DNA of 64,000 nt from Candidatus Dependentiae bacterium (GCA_016191325.1 JACPOV010000008.1:844351-908350), one strand, 5' to 3'. Positions 46,146 through 55,092 are shown, counted from the first letter of the stretch. Numbers and translations: made by a program. The notes: generated from the letters alone by a model not told the origin.

Positions 46146-46550
46146 ATGAAAAAATTACTTTTTTTAAATTTACTTTTAATCTGCTGCGGTAATAGTTTTG
46201 CTGAATCTGCTGAAAAGCTAAACCCTTCTTTCATGAATGCATTTCTGGATATAAAATTCAATCCCTCAATTATGCAAACAGTTTCAGTATGTTCTTTCTT
46301 TTTTAGTATCTACCAATCACAATTAGCACATATACAACAATCGGAGTACATTCGGCTTTGCAATCTGGAAAGGCGATTAAGCGCAGACAGACCAGATATT
46401 CATTCGCATCCTTTGCATCCAACCTTGGTTAATAATGCAAATATCGGAAAACAAGAAAGAATCCTCGATCACAGATTTCATTCTCGCATGTCGAATGCTT
46501 CTCTTGCTCTTGCAGCGATTACAGGATTCTTAGCATACATAAACAGATAA
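46146..46550 (+). CDS. Small exported two-helix protein, group C member 3
   Basis: 134 residues: signal peptide (LLFLNLLLICCGNSFA), helix 1 (SIMQTVSVCSFFFSIYQ), a His/Arg-rich loop, and a C-terminal helix (SNASLALAAITGFLAYI). Same plan as neighbours, with little sequence identity. It has its own upstream AT-rich spacer. Confidence 0.68.
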   Translation: MKKLLFLNLLLICCGNSFAESAEKLNPSFMNAFLDIKFNPSIMQTVSVCSFFFSIYQSQLAHIQQSEYIRLCNLERRLSADRPDIHSHPLHPTLVNNANIGKQERILDHRFHSRMSNASLALAAITGFLAYINR

Positions 46551-46578
46551 ATTTCCCTCAAATGAAAGTGATTATTAT

Positions 46579-46908
46579 ATGAAAAAAAATATAAAAAAAT
46601 TACTATGCGCAGCTCTTTTTTTGAGTATAAGTTCATCAGCATTACCAGCTGATGGCTGGCAAATACCGTTAATTTCAAAACTGGCTGATTATTCAAAAAC
46701 ACGGTACGCCGCTCTTGCAATTTGCACGATGTGGACAGCAGCTTCACTTGCAAAAACCTACAAATGGTACAGTCCTGATTCAGATGCAAATTTACCCCCA
46801 GAGATCCGCAAAAACGGAATTTTAATTAATGCTGGTATGGCTACAGTATTTGGCGGTGTAGGTTTAGCAATCTACGTTTGGCCTCATTTAAAAGCCTTGT
46901 ATTCTTAA
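46579..46908 (+). CDS. Small exported two-helix protein, group C member 4
   Basis: 109 residues: signal peptide (LLCAALFLSISSSALPA), helix 1 (YAALAICTMWTAASLAK), a short loop with DSDANLPPEIRKN, and a C-terminal helix (GMATVFGGVGLAIYVWP). Unknown function. Confidence 0.68.
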   Translation: MKKNIKKLLCAALFLSISSSALPADGWQIPLISKLADYSKTRYAALAICTMWTAASLAKTYKWYSPDSDANLPPEIRKNGILINAGMATVFGGVGLAIYVWPHLKALYS

Positions 46909-46989
46909 TAATTTTTCAATTCATATTTCGTTTTTTTCTATATAATTCTTTCAGTATTTCGTGTATTTAATTTCACTTGAAAGGATTAT

Positions 46990-47340
46990 ATGCAATTGCT
47001 TAAAAAAATAGCATTCCTCACGTTAATCGTACTTTTTGCCAATCCAACTCAACAGATTATGGCAGTTCAAAAATCTCAGGGGTGGACGCTCAAAAAGGCG
47101 ACCTATTTTGGCGCCAAAATAGCTCTCCTGGGCGCTGCGGGCTACATTACCTATTTTTCAGGCTCTGCTCTGTGGAAACACCTGAAGAATATTGATTTTG
47201 AAGCACATAGAAGAAAAATTTATGAAGAATCGTATGAACATCCATGGATTGCGCTTGGCGTCACCGGCCTCGTTATTTATGGAGGCTATTATCTCTTTAA
47301 TTCATGCCTTGATGATGTAAAATCCCCTACTGATAGCTAA
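46990..47340 (+). CDS. Small exported two-helix protein, group C member 5
   Basis: 116 residues: signal peptide (IAFLTLIVLFANPTQQIMA), helix 1 (YFGAKIALLGAAGYITYF), a charged loop (HRRKIYEESYEHP) and helix 2 (WIALGVTGLVIYGGYYLF). GAAAGGA precedes the ATG. Unknown function. Confidence 0.68.
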   Translation: MQLLKKIAFLTLIVLFANPTQQIMAVQKSQGWTLKKATYFGAKIALLGAAGYITYFSGSALWKHLKNIDFEAHRRKIYEESYEHPWIALGVTGLVIYGGYYLFNSCLDDVKSPTDS

Positions 47341-47434
47341 TTTAAGCTTTTCATGCAGCGACCTATAAAAATTGTCGCGGTTGCTTAATTTTTCAATTGT
47401 GATAAATTAATAATAGCAAATAAATGGAGGTTAT

Positions 47435-47899
47435 ATGTTATTTTTTAAAAGATTTAAATTGCAGTTTTCACTACTAGCACTGTGTTGCGTATCAATGCAA
47501 ACATTGCCAGTAGATTATTTTGATAGCTCTAAAATTGAAACAACCAGCCAAGCAACGGGTGCATTATTAGCATTTGGCGCTACAGCTGCCTGCGCACTTT
47601 ATTGCGGATATTTAGCTAAAAATTCAGGTATCCAACAACAAAGAGAAAATAGCGAATCTGAAGTTACCCAAGAAAGCATACCAGAAGATCGTAGATGGCA
47701 TGAAAGTGCATCGCTCTTTGCTCGTGCTCGAAATTATTTTTTGAGTATAAGAAACAATCGTGGAAATGCAGGTAATCCTCTTCAATCTCAATCTTTCAAT
47801 ATAGCTCCATATTTTTGGGGAACAATCTCAGGGCTTGCCTTAATTCGCAGCGCTGTGCTTGCTCGAGCATTATATGACTATTATAGCAAGACCGCATAA
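47435..47899 (+). CDS. Small exported two-helix protein, group C member 6
   Basis: 154 residues: signal peptide to about QTLPV, helix 1 (TGALLAFGATAACALYCGYL), a longer polar loop with many Asn, Ser and Glu, and a C-terminal helix (GTISGLALIRSAVLAR). TGGAGG lies before the ATG. The next gene starts one base after its stop codon. Confidence 0.7.
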   Translation: MLFFKRFKLQFSLLALCCVSMQTLPVDYFDSSKIETTSQATGALLAFGATAACALYCGYLAKNSGIQQQRENSESEVTQESIPEDRRWHESASLFARARNYFLSIRNNRGNAGNPLQSQSFNIAPYFWGTISGLALIRSAVLARALYDYYSKTA

Positions 47900-47900
47900 T

Positions 47901-48356
47901 ATGAAGCTGTTTTTAAAAATAGTTATGACTTTTCTCGTGATGAGTACTGCAACGCAAACTAACGCGGGTATAACCAAATGGGTTAGAAATCATCCACAAA
48001 CTTCAGCCGCAATATTCACTGGAACGATCCTTTCTTTCTCGCTTGCTTCTGGAAAAATAAAACTACCGCCTTTAGATAAAGCCTTTTCAAACATTTCAAC
48101 TATGTCTGAAGCTTTTAGCGACATCTGTACTAATGCGAAATCTCTAGCTATCTGGAGTTGCTCTTTTTTAAATATGCCAGATGGTGCTCGCAATACTCTT
48201 CAATCAACGAAAGCATTAACGCTTTTCTTATTGAAGGTGTCAATCATCGGCTCAGGAAGCATTGTGTTATTCGCCCCCACATTATTTAGGCTTGCGGATT
48301 ACTTATCTCAACGATCTCAAAATAACTCACATAATCAAGAAGAATTTCAAAGATAG
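47901..48356 (+). CDS. Small exported membrane protein, group C member 7
   Basis: 151 residues from the ATG at 47901; the in-frame ATG at 47859 is inside the previous gene and precedes the signal peptide. Signal peptide (IVMTFLVMSTATQTNA). WVRNHPQTSAAIFTGTILSFSLA recalls the F-SHPAT helix of members 1 and 2. A C-terminal helix follows (LLKVSIIGSGSIVLFAPTLF). Confidence 0.7.
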   Translation: MKLFLKIVMTFLVMSTATQTNAGITKWVRNHPQTSAAIFTGTILSFSLASGKIKLPPLDKAFSNISTMSEAFSDICTNAKSLAIWSCSFLNMPDGARNTLQSTKALTLFLLKVSIIGSGSIVLFAPTLFRLADYLSQRSQNNSHNQEEFQR

Positions 48357-48366
48357 GAAAATAAAA

Positions 48367-48714
48367 ATGAAATTACAAAAATATATTTTACTCACATTGA
48401 TGCTGCTTTTACCAGTAGCTCCAATTCATTCTAAGCCATTATTGAGCATAATCACAAATGGATTCCTTGCTGTTGGCTCAATTAAGTGTGCACAAATCTG
48501 TTTTGAAACTTTCAAAGAAGCTAAAAAAAATAATGATGAACAATACGCTGAGAAATTAAATACACCATATGCAGATAGATCATTAAATTTGCAGCAAGCA
48601 AAAAATGATTATTATTTTAATATCGTGGATGATGAACGGCACATATTTGGTTTATTTTTCGGTGGGATTTTTTCTTTAGCAGCAATAAGTTTTCTTAATG
48701 AAGCTATCCAATAG
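48367..48714 (+). CDS. Small exported two-helix protein, group C member 8
   Basis: 115 residues from the ATG at 48367, ten bases after the previous gene, with TAGGAAA upstream. Signal peptide (ILLTLMLLLPVAPIHS), helix 1 (IITNGFLAVGSIKCAQICF), a charged loop (EAKKNNDEQYAEKLN) and helix 2 (IFGLFFGGIFSLAAISF). Confidence 0.7.
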   Translation: MKLQKYILLTLMLLLPVAPIHSKPLLSIITNGFLAVGSIKCAQICFETFKEAKKNNDEQYAEKLNTPYADRSLNLQQAKNDYYFNIVDDERHIFGLFFGGIFSLAAISFLNEAIQ

Positions 48715-48828
48715 AAACAAATATTAAAAGCTTTCGCATTGTAAGTGGCATCTGCTTAAGCTAGATTGCATATGATGCCGCAAATGATTATTATAAGTGC
48801 AAAAAATAATCAATAAGCAGAGGCAATT

Positions 48829-49167
48829 ATGAAATTAATGCATCAATTAACACTTATACTTTTAGCTATCACCTATTCAGTCGCTAACGCAAATCCACCA
48901 GAAATCAATTGCGTAATCCAGCGACAATCCGATTCGGTTAAACAAATAACTTCGGGAACGATAGGAGTCTTTGGACTAATATTAACTTGCGGCATCTACG
49001 CTACAGCACAAAAGCTCAATCAAAATAATTATCCATGCGCAAGCAAAACTGTTGCATTGATTGGGCACAGTTCAGCTGCTTTATCAGCCATTTTTCTTGC
49101 AGGCGGATTCGCGTATGGTACACCAATAATACGATCTGAAGAGTGCGCTCGCCAGTTTGGCAAGTAA
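48829..49167 (+). CDS. Small exported two-helix protein, group C member 9
   Basis: 112 residues: signal peptide (LTLILLAITYSVANA), helix 1 (SGTIGVFGLILTCGIYATA), the loop QKLNQNNYPCASK, and helix 2 (SAALSAIFLAGGFAYG). It is a clear paralogue of member 10, sharing QNNYP in the loop at the same distance between helices. Confidence 0.74.
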   Translation: MKLMHQLTLILLAITYSVANANPPEINCVIQRQSDSVKQITSGTIGVFGLILTCGIYATAQKLNQNNYPCASKTVALIGHSSAALSAIFLAGGFAYGTPIIRSEECARQFGK

Positions 49168-49282
49168 TCTTTTTTACTAACAAGTTTTTATTTTAGCGAC
49201 CACACCTGGCGAATATAAGTATTATTGGCGGTCTATTTTATCATCCTTAATTTTATTGCCCATCAGGGATTTAAGACGTTTC

Positions 49283-49606
49283 ATGAAATTATTACACACA
49301 ATTCATATATTTGTTTTTTCGTTCCTCATTACGCATTCTTTAACCAGTGCTCAACCAAATGATTTTTCTAAGGAGAATGATCAAAATAATCTGGTAACGG
49401 CTGGCTATGGTGTTGGATCTTGCCTTTTAGTGATGGCGGCTGGAGGTCTTGATACTGCTAAACATTATTTCAGACAAAATAACTATCCGCGATCAGAAAA
49501 ATTATGCGGATACGCAAGCCATGTTTGCCTGGGGACAGGGATATTCCTTTTTTTTGGGACGTTGTATAGAGTAGTTGACCTTCCCGATCAATTGAAAAAA
49601 AACTAA
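49283..49606 (+). CDS. Small exported two-helix protein, group C member 10
   Basis: 107 residues from the ATG at 49283, the start of the signal peptide (LLHTIHIFVFSFLITHSLTSA). Helix 1 (GYGVGSCLLVMAAGGL), the loop HYFRQNNYPRSEKL, and helix 2 (HVCLGTGIFLFFGTLY). Paired with member 9 as a tandem duplication. Confidence 0.74.
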   Translation: MKLLHTIHIFVFSFLITHSLTSAQPNDFSKENDQNNLVTAGYGVGSCLLVMAAGGLDTAKHYFRQNNYPRSEKLCGYASHVCLGTGIFLFFGTLYRVVDLPDQLKKN

Positions 49607-49693
49607 GCCCGACTCTATTTTTGACCACCTTGCATGATTCGTTTAGAATGGGACTATTAAATAGTTTCTCAATTCTTTATCGACGGTTCATTC

Positions 49694-52186
49694 ATGGAAA
49701 AAAAATACGATCATCAGTTATGCGAGCAAAAAGCCCGCAAACTTTGGCTAGAGCACAATACTTATAAAACGGAAAATAATCCGGGCGAACTCTATTCGAT
49801 CGATACCCCCCCGCCAACCGTATCTGGCTCTTTGCATATCGGGCATATTTTTTCTTACACCCAAACGGATGTTATCGCTCGCTATAAGCGCATGAGCGGT
49901 TTTTCCGTATTTTATCCCTTCGGTTTTGATGATAACGGCCTACCAACTGAACGGTATGTAGAAAAAAAACGAGCAATTTCTGCGCATAGCATGAAACGTT
50001 CAGAATTTATTAACGTGTGCCTTGAAGAAACTGCCGGCGTAGAAAAACAGTTTGAAGAGCTTTGGCAGCGCATGGGGCTTTCGGTCGATTGGGATGCATG
50101 CTATTCAACCATTTCGCCCGAAGTGCGCAAAATTTCTCAAGAATCATTTATTTTGCTTTATAAAAAAGGTTTCGTGTACCGCCGTTTTGAGCCCGCGCTT
50201 TATTGCACTAATTGCCGCACCTCAGTTGCGCAAGCGGAACTTGACGATGCAGAGAAGCCATCAATATTCAATAACGTTGCATTCAAAATGGATGGTGGTA
50301 CCGAGCTTATTATTGCAACCACGCGCCCTGAACTTTTAAGTTCCTGCGTTGCATTAATGTATCATCCTGATGATAAACGCTATTCGAAATACCAAGGCAA
50401 AGAAGCGATTGTTCCAATATTTGGCAATCGAGTACCATTTATTGCAGATGAACTCGTAAACCCTGAAAAAGGAACCGGGCTCGTGATGTGCTGCACCTTC
50501 GGCGATAAGACCGATATTCTTTGGTATAAAAAATATAAACTACCATTCAAACAATCGATCGGCCTTGATGGCCGCTGGATTGAATCCACCGGGCAGCTCG
50601 CTGGCCTTAAGGCGCACGCTGCACGCACAAAAATTATTGAGCTTCTCAAAGAATCAAATGAGCTTAAAGAACAAAAACCGATTTCTCATGCAGTAAACGT
50701 TCACGAACGATGCAAGCAAGAGATCGAATATTTGCCCCTCTCGCAATGGTTTTTAAATATTTTGGAACATAAAAACAAATTAATTGCGTTAGCCGACGAT
50801 ATTAATTGGTTTCCCTCTTTCATGAAGCAACGGTATGTAAATTGGGTTGAAAATGTCAGCTGGGATTGGTGCTTATCGCGTCAACGCTTTTTTGGTATCC
50901 CGTTTCCAGTATGGCACTGCGCACCATGCAAAGAAATTCTGCTCGCGGATATTAATCAATTGCCGGTAGATCCACAGGAAATGCACTATAGCGGCGTTTG
51001 CAAAAAATGTGGCAGTTCAGAGATCGTTGGCGATACCGACGTGATGGACACCTGGAACACGTCATCGCTCACGCCCTATATTTGCTATACCGAATTCAAT
51101 AAAAACGCACAAAGTGCATTCACCGATAAAGAAGTTCTCAATTTTATTCCGATGAGCATGCGCCCGCAAGCACACGATATTATTCGTACATGGGCATTTG
51201 ATACGATTATTAAAGTTTGGATGCACCATGATACGATTCCATGGCGCGATATTGTAATTTCAGGCCACGTGCTTTCTGATAGCAAAGAAAAATTATCAAA
51301 ATCAAAAGAAAATGCTAAAACCGATCCTGAACAACTTCTTAAAAACTATCCCGCGGACGTAATTCGTTATTGGACTGCTTCAGGAAGTTTGGGATACGAT
51401 ATGGCGTTTTCTGAAACGCAGCTCAAGATCGGGCAAAAATTAATTACCAAACTTTGGAATGCATTCCTTTTTGTCGCTGAGCACACAAAAGATGTTAAGT
51501 CTGAAAATAATACTGCCCATTTTGGTGCGATTAATGAATGGTTACTTGCACGTGCTTCAGCATGTTTTGCACTTTACAAAAAACATCTTGATCAGCAAGA
51601 ATTTAATTTAGCGCTCGATGCGATTGAACAATTTTTCTGGAAAGATTTCTGCGATAATTATTTAGAATTAGTCAAAGATCAATTATTCAAGCCAGAAAAC
51701 TATAAACCTGAATTGGTTGCTGCTACTAAATGGACTTTATATAACGTCGGCCTTCGTATTTTGCAACTTTATAGCCCTTATTTACCGCACATTTGTGAAT
51801 CGATTTATCAAGAGCTTTATTATTCTGCAAATGGCCTCACAGGAACTCCGAATAAATTTGCTGCATCAATTCACCAAACAAAATTCAGCGATTTCCAGAA
51901 ATCGTACGAATTTGATTTTAGTGTTCATGTTATTAGCACCGTGCTCTCGCTCATAACCGCGGTACGTAAATTAAAAACTGAACATCAACTTTCTCTAAAA
52001 ACCGAATTGCAACAACTTGCTGTGTATAGCCAACAAGAAGAACATCTTGGTTTCTTAAAGCGCGAAGAGCAATTGATCAAAGGAATTACGCACGCGCATA
52101 CAATCAACTATCAGATTGGTTTGCATGAATCAGGATCAAAATTAACGCAAGATGGAGAACAACGCTCGATGATAATTCAGTTATGA
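49694..52186 (+). CDS. valS: Valyl-tRNA synthetase
   Basis: 830 residues, class Ia. The HIGH motif is in PPPTVSGSLHIGHIF near residue 47, followed by YPFGFDDNGLPTERYV. The editing domain starts around TTRPELL. The KMSKS motif is the KLSKS variant near residue 532, followed by DVIRYWTASGSLGYD and an anticodon-binding helical domain. There is no long C-terminal coiled coil. The FDDNGLPTE signature and the short C-terminus resemble the archaeal-type ValS also found in rickettsiae, rather than the E. coli type. Confidence 0.95.
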   Translation: MEKKYDHQLCEQKARKLWLEHNTYKTENNPGELYSIDTPPPTVSGSLHIGHIFSYTQTDVIARYKRMSGFSVFYPFGFDDNGLPTERYVEKKRAISAHSMKRSEFINVCLEETAGVEKQFEELWQRMGLSVDWDACYSTISPEVRKISQESFILLYKKGFVYRRFEPALYCTNCRTSVAQAELDDAEKPSIFNNVAFKMDGGTELIIATTRPELLSSCVALMYHPDDKRYSKYQGKEAIVPIFGNRVPFIADELVNPEKGTGLVMCCTFGDKTDILWYKKYKLPFKQSIGLDGRWIESTGQLAGLKAHAARTKIIELLKESNELKEQKPISHAVNVHERCKQEIEYLPLSQWFLNILEHKNKLIALADDINWFPSFMKQRYVNWVENVSWDWCLSRQRFFGIPFPVWHCAPCKEILLADINQLPVDPQEMHYSGVCKKCGSSEIVGDTDVMDTWNTSSLTPYICYTEFNKNAQSAFTDKEVLNFIPMSMRPQAHDIIRTWAFDTIIKVWMHHDTIPWRDIVISGHVLSDSKEKLSKSKENAKTDPEQLLKNYPADVIRYWTASGSLGYDMAFSETQLKIGQKLITKLWNAFLFVAEHTKDVKSENNTAHFGAINEWLLARASACFALYKKHLDQQEFNLALDAIEQFFWKDFCDNYLELVKDQLFKPENYKPELVAATKWTLYNVGLRILQLYSPYLPHICESIYQELYYSANGLTGTPNKFAASIHQTKFSDFQKSYEFDFSVHVISTVLSLITAVRKLKTEHQLSLKTELQQLAVYSQQEEHLGFLKREEQLIKGITHAHTINYQIGLHESGSKLTQDGEQRSMIIQL

Positions 52187-52274
52187 AGTCCTATTTATAA
52201 GATCAGTATAAATAAAATCCACTTTTGCCAAATGGAGAATATCATGAGACAATATAGATTGAATGGAGATATTT

Positions 52275-52682
52275 ATGCTTAAAAGAATTTTATTTTTTAC
52301 TATATTCTTCCCATTTGGCGCTTATTCAGACGATAGCTTAAAAGCAACAGTTAGCTCTCATGCGATCGAATGTGTAAAAAAATTAGATAATCCAATAACA
52401 TGGTATGGTATCGGTGCTGTCGCTTTTTGGTATAAATACCGACCCTTAAGAGACTCCAAAACTAAAATTGAAAATAAATATATTGAATCTGATTATGCCT
52501 TAGATAATGCCAAGGTATCGAGAGAACCAAAAGCAGATATGCCCAACGCTATAGGTAAACAGCTTTCAGATAAGTACTCCAACTGGGAATTTAAGGATTT
52601 TATAGTAAATTGTATTGCAGGCGCAGCCTTCGTTCGTGGCGTCTACTTGATACATAAATCTCTTCCACAGAATCTACGATAA
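52275..52682 (+). CDS. Small exported protein, likely group C relative
   Basis: 135 residues from the ATG at 52275 (TGGAGAT upstream). Signal peptide (ILFFTIFFPFGAYS), a short hydrophobic segment (TWYGIGAVAFWYKY), a charged loop, and a C-terminal helix (DFIVNCIAGAAFVRGVYLI). The plan matches the array ending at 49606, from which valS separates it. It ends six bases before ybeY. Confidence 0.7.
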   Translation: MLKRILFFTIFFPFGAYSDDSLKATVSSHAIECVKKLDNPITWYGIGAVAFWYKYRPLRDSKTKIENKYIESDYALDNAKVSREPKADMPNAIGKQLSDKYSNWEFKDFIVNCIAGAAFVRGVYLIHKSLPQNLR

Positions 52683-52688
52683 AAACTC

Positions 52689-53144
52689 ATGATCACCATA
52701 AAAAACACTCAACGCACAATTAAATACGACACAAATCTTTTAAAAAAAGATGCTCAAAAGATTCTCGATTTTTTGAAATACGGTGATTTTGATCTGGGCG
52801 TCTGGATTACCACTAATAAAACTATTCACAAATACAATAAAGAATACCGTCAGAAAGATAAACCGACCGACATTCTTTCGTTTTCCTATTATGAAGATAT
52901 AAAACCGGGTGAACGCATTATTCCTCATTGCGATGACGAAAAAAACCTTGGCGATTTGATTATTTCGCTCGAATACGTGCAAAAAGCAGCTCAAGAATTA
53001 GGCGTTTCTCTTGAAGATCGTATGCGTGTGCTCATCGTTCATGGTATTTGCCATTTGCGCGGCTACGATCATGAAAAAGATGAAGATTATGCGATAATGC
53101 ACAAAGAAGAAACGCGGATTTTAAAGCACCTGGCATCTAAATAA
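52689..53144 (+). CDS. ybeY: Endoribonuclease YbeY (rRNA maturation)
   Basis: 151 residues with the YbeY zinc motif HGICHLRGYDH near residue 118 (three histidines) and the conserved upstream TDILSFSYYE and LGDLIISLEYV segments. YbeY trims the 16S rRNA 3' end and contributes to ribosome quality control. Its last bases overlap the editing-domain pseudogene on the other strand. Confidence 0.96.
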   Translation: MITIKNTQRTIKYDTNLLKKDAQKILDFLKYGDFDLGVWITTNKTIHKYNKEYRQKDKPTDILSFSYYEDIKPGERIIPHCDDEKNLGDLIISLEYVQKAAQELGVSLEDRMRVLIVHGICHLRGYDHEKDEDYAIMHKEETRILKHLASK

Positions 53145-53448
53145 GTTCTGAAAAATTTATTATTATTGTTTGATTGCCGCACCGCGCAATAAATTTTTTT
53201 AAATCTTCTGGGCTGATAAGCGTTGTAGCGGTATTGCGCATGGTTCGATACATTTTGCTCATTTACACAATTTCGCAAAACACTCACCACGAGCGGATTA
53301 AATAATTTCGCCTCCCGATCATCCTGAGTGATTTTGAGCAAAGCTCGAAATTGTATCGAAGGAGCACCGTAAATGCAGGTTTATGCTCATAAGTATCGGT
53401 ACTAATCTGCATACGATGCAGGATCTCAAAGAGTTCTTGTTCATTCAT
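53137..53448 (-). pseudogene. Prolyl-tRNA editing (YbaK/ProX family) gene destroyed by a repeat
   Basis: From the ATG at 53448 the minus strand reads MNEQELFEILHRMQ...TYEHKPAFTV, the typical N-terminus of a ProX/YbaK deacylase. This stops where the palindromic repeat begins near 53365. On the far side of the repeat, from 53241, it reads MRNTATTLISPEDLKKFIARCG...TIIINF and stops at 53137, the family's C-terminus (RNxATTxISPxDLxxFL). About 90-100 central residues, including the catalytic lysine region, are gone. These enzymes hydrolyse mischarged Ala- or Cys-tRNAPro. Confidence 0.75.
53237..53365. repeat. Dispersed palindromic repeat, copy D
   Basis: GCATGGTTCGATACATTTTG...AAAACACTCACCACGAGCGG then ATCATCCTGAGTGATTTTGAGC...AAATTGTATCGAAGGAGC. 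This is copy B in reverse orientation. It replaces the middle of the YbaK/ProX gene. Confidence 0.85.
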
Positions 53449-53531
53449 GGTTTTTCCAGAGTAAAAAGATTATTGAACGCGCGAGTCATAGTTTACTATA
53501 ATTAGAAAAAATGGGTGGAAATGGGGGAAAA

Positions 53532-55091
53532 ATGCGTTCTATAATGCTCTTAATGGGATGGTGTTTTTTAACACAATTTTCTTATGCGGCGCTTATTCAA
53601 AAAAAAGAAGAAATCCTTGAAGAATTAACGATTAAATTTGCAAATAACTTTTCTCATACTTATAAAGGCGAGCAACTTAAAAGTATACTCGATCGTTGCA
53701 AATTATTGGCGGATGAATTCCAGAAAGAAAAGAAAGCAGAAAAAGACCTCTCTGCAATCGGTTTTCAAGCCTTTTCTCAATTCCTTTTTAATTTAAACAG
53801 CAACCCAGAAATGTTACGTATTTTATTTGCGCAGAAAACTTCCAATGATCTTAGAATACAGTTACAGATCGCATCAAAACTTGGCGAAGAACAATTGGAA
53901 ACTATTGCATTAGAGACTATCGCTCAAAATTTGACATCAGACCAACATCTAGAATCTTTCTTGAAAACTGGTGAATTACCAGAAAAAGATCTTTCAAAGC
54001 GTAAAGAAAAAATTATGGTTAATAGTATCTTAAGAAAAATTGTTATGCCTAAAATGATTGAATACATAACTATTAATAAAAAAAGTTTGCCATACAAACG
54101 AATAAGCGATGCAACTTATAATAAAAATGGTTCGCAGTTGGCGATAGCAGCGGATAGTAATATCTATATTATTAATCCCGATAACGGTGAACCTCTTCAC
54201 AAACCATTATCTGGGCATAAAGATAGTATAACCATGCTTGCATACAATAAAGAATTCGAACTGGCATCAAGTAGTCTTGATGGGCGAGTCTTGCTGTGGA
54301 ACACATTGAAAGGCCAAAAATATTTTGAATTTGACAACCATAAAGCGTGCGTTAATACCGTTTCATTCGTTCCGAAATCTAATCAACTCATCTCTGGGGA
54401 TCATAAAGGTAAGATATTTGTGTGGTCACCAGGCAAAGATGAAGCCAAAATAGTTAAGGAACATATTGATCCTGGATTTAATGTTAGAGTGGCAAAATGT
54501 AATCCAGATTCGGAAACAATTATTTATGGAAATCTAGAGGGATTAAAAGTAGTACAGCTCATTGATGGCAAACCAATTGTTTTATCAAAAATTGGAACTG
54601 ATATTTCCGACATTCCTAATCTTTGCGCTGCGGCACAAATAATGCTTATGCATTTGCCACTAAACAATCATATTTCATTCAAGAGTAAATGCACCAATGA
54701 GAATCATGCAGATCATCCTCATGAAGAATTCAAGCAAATGATAGTAGTAAAAAAAGATGGAATTATGATCGCAGACAAACGTGAAATCATTCCACCTTTA
54801 TCTATGGAACCGTCTAGAAATCAGATAAGAAAAGTAGAATACCATCCAAATGGAGATCAGTTTATTTCAATTCCTCATGAAGGAGACGAATTAGTTCTCG
54901 TTGACTTAAGTCAAGTTAATATGGTTTATAAAATTAAATTAGGAACGGGAATATCTCAAGCATTGCTCTTAGCCGCAGCGCTCAAAAAGAAACTAGATCC
55001 AAAAACAATGCCGCAGCATTTTGCAACTACTGCGGCACCATTAAAAGCTGTACTCGATTTAATAAAGCAAGAAAATAAAACAGCGCTTTAA
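53532..55091 (+). CDS. Exported WD40-repeat protein
   Basis: 519 residues from the ATG at 53532 (GGGGGAAA upstream; the ATG at 53511 is the alternative). Signal peptide (MLLMGWCFLTQFSYA), an α-helical N-terminal region to about residue 190, then WD40-like β-propeller repeats (ISDATYNKNGSQLAIAADSNIYIIN, MLAYNKEFELASSSLDGRVLLWN, VSFVPKSNQLISGDHKGKIFVWS). A Cys/His-rich insertion CTNENHADHPHEEF could bind metal. Likely a protein-interaction scaffold outside the cytoplasm. Confidence 0.8.
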   Translation: MRSIMLLMGWCFLTQFSYAALIQKKEEILEELTIKFANNFSHTYKGEQLKSILDRCKLLADEFQKEKKAEKDLSAIGFQAFSQFLFNLNSNPEMLRILFAQKTSNDLRIQLQIASKLGEEQLETIALETIAQNLTSDQHLESFLKTGELPEKDLSKRKEKIMVNSILRKIVMPKMIEYITINKKSLPYKRISDATYNKNGSQLAIAADSNIYIINPDNGEPLHKPLSGHKDSITMLAYNKEFELASSSLDGRVLLWNTLKGQKYFEFDNHKACVNTVSFVPKSNQLISGDHKGKIFVWSPGKDEAKIVKEHIDPGFNVRVAKCNPDSETIIYGNLEGLKVVQLIDGKPIVLSKIGTDISDIPNLCAAAQIMLMHLPLNNHISFKSKCTNENHADHPHEEFKQMIVVKKDGIMIADKREIIPPLSMEPSRNQIRKVEYHPNGDQFISIPHEGDELVLVDLSQVNMVYKIKLGTGISQALLLAAALKKKLDPKTMPQHFATTAAPLKAVLDLIKQENKTAL

Positions 55092-55092
55092 A

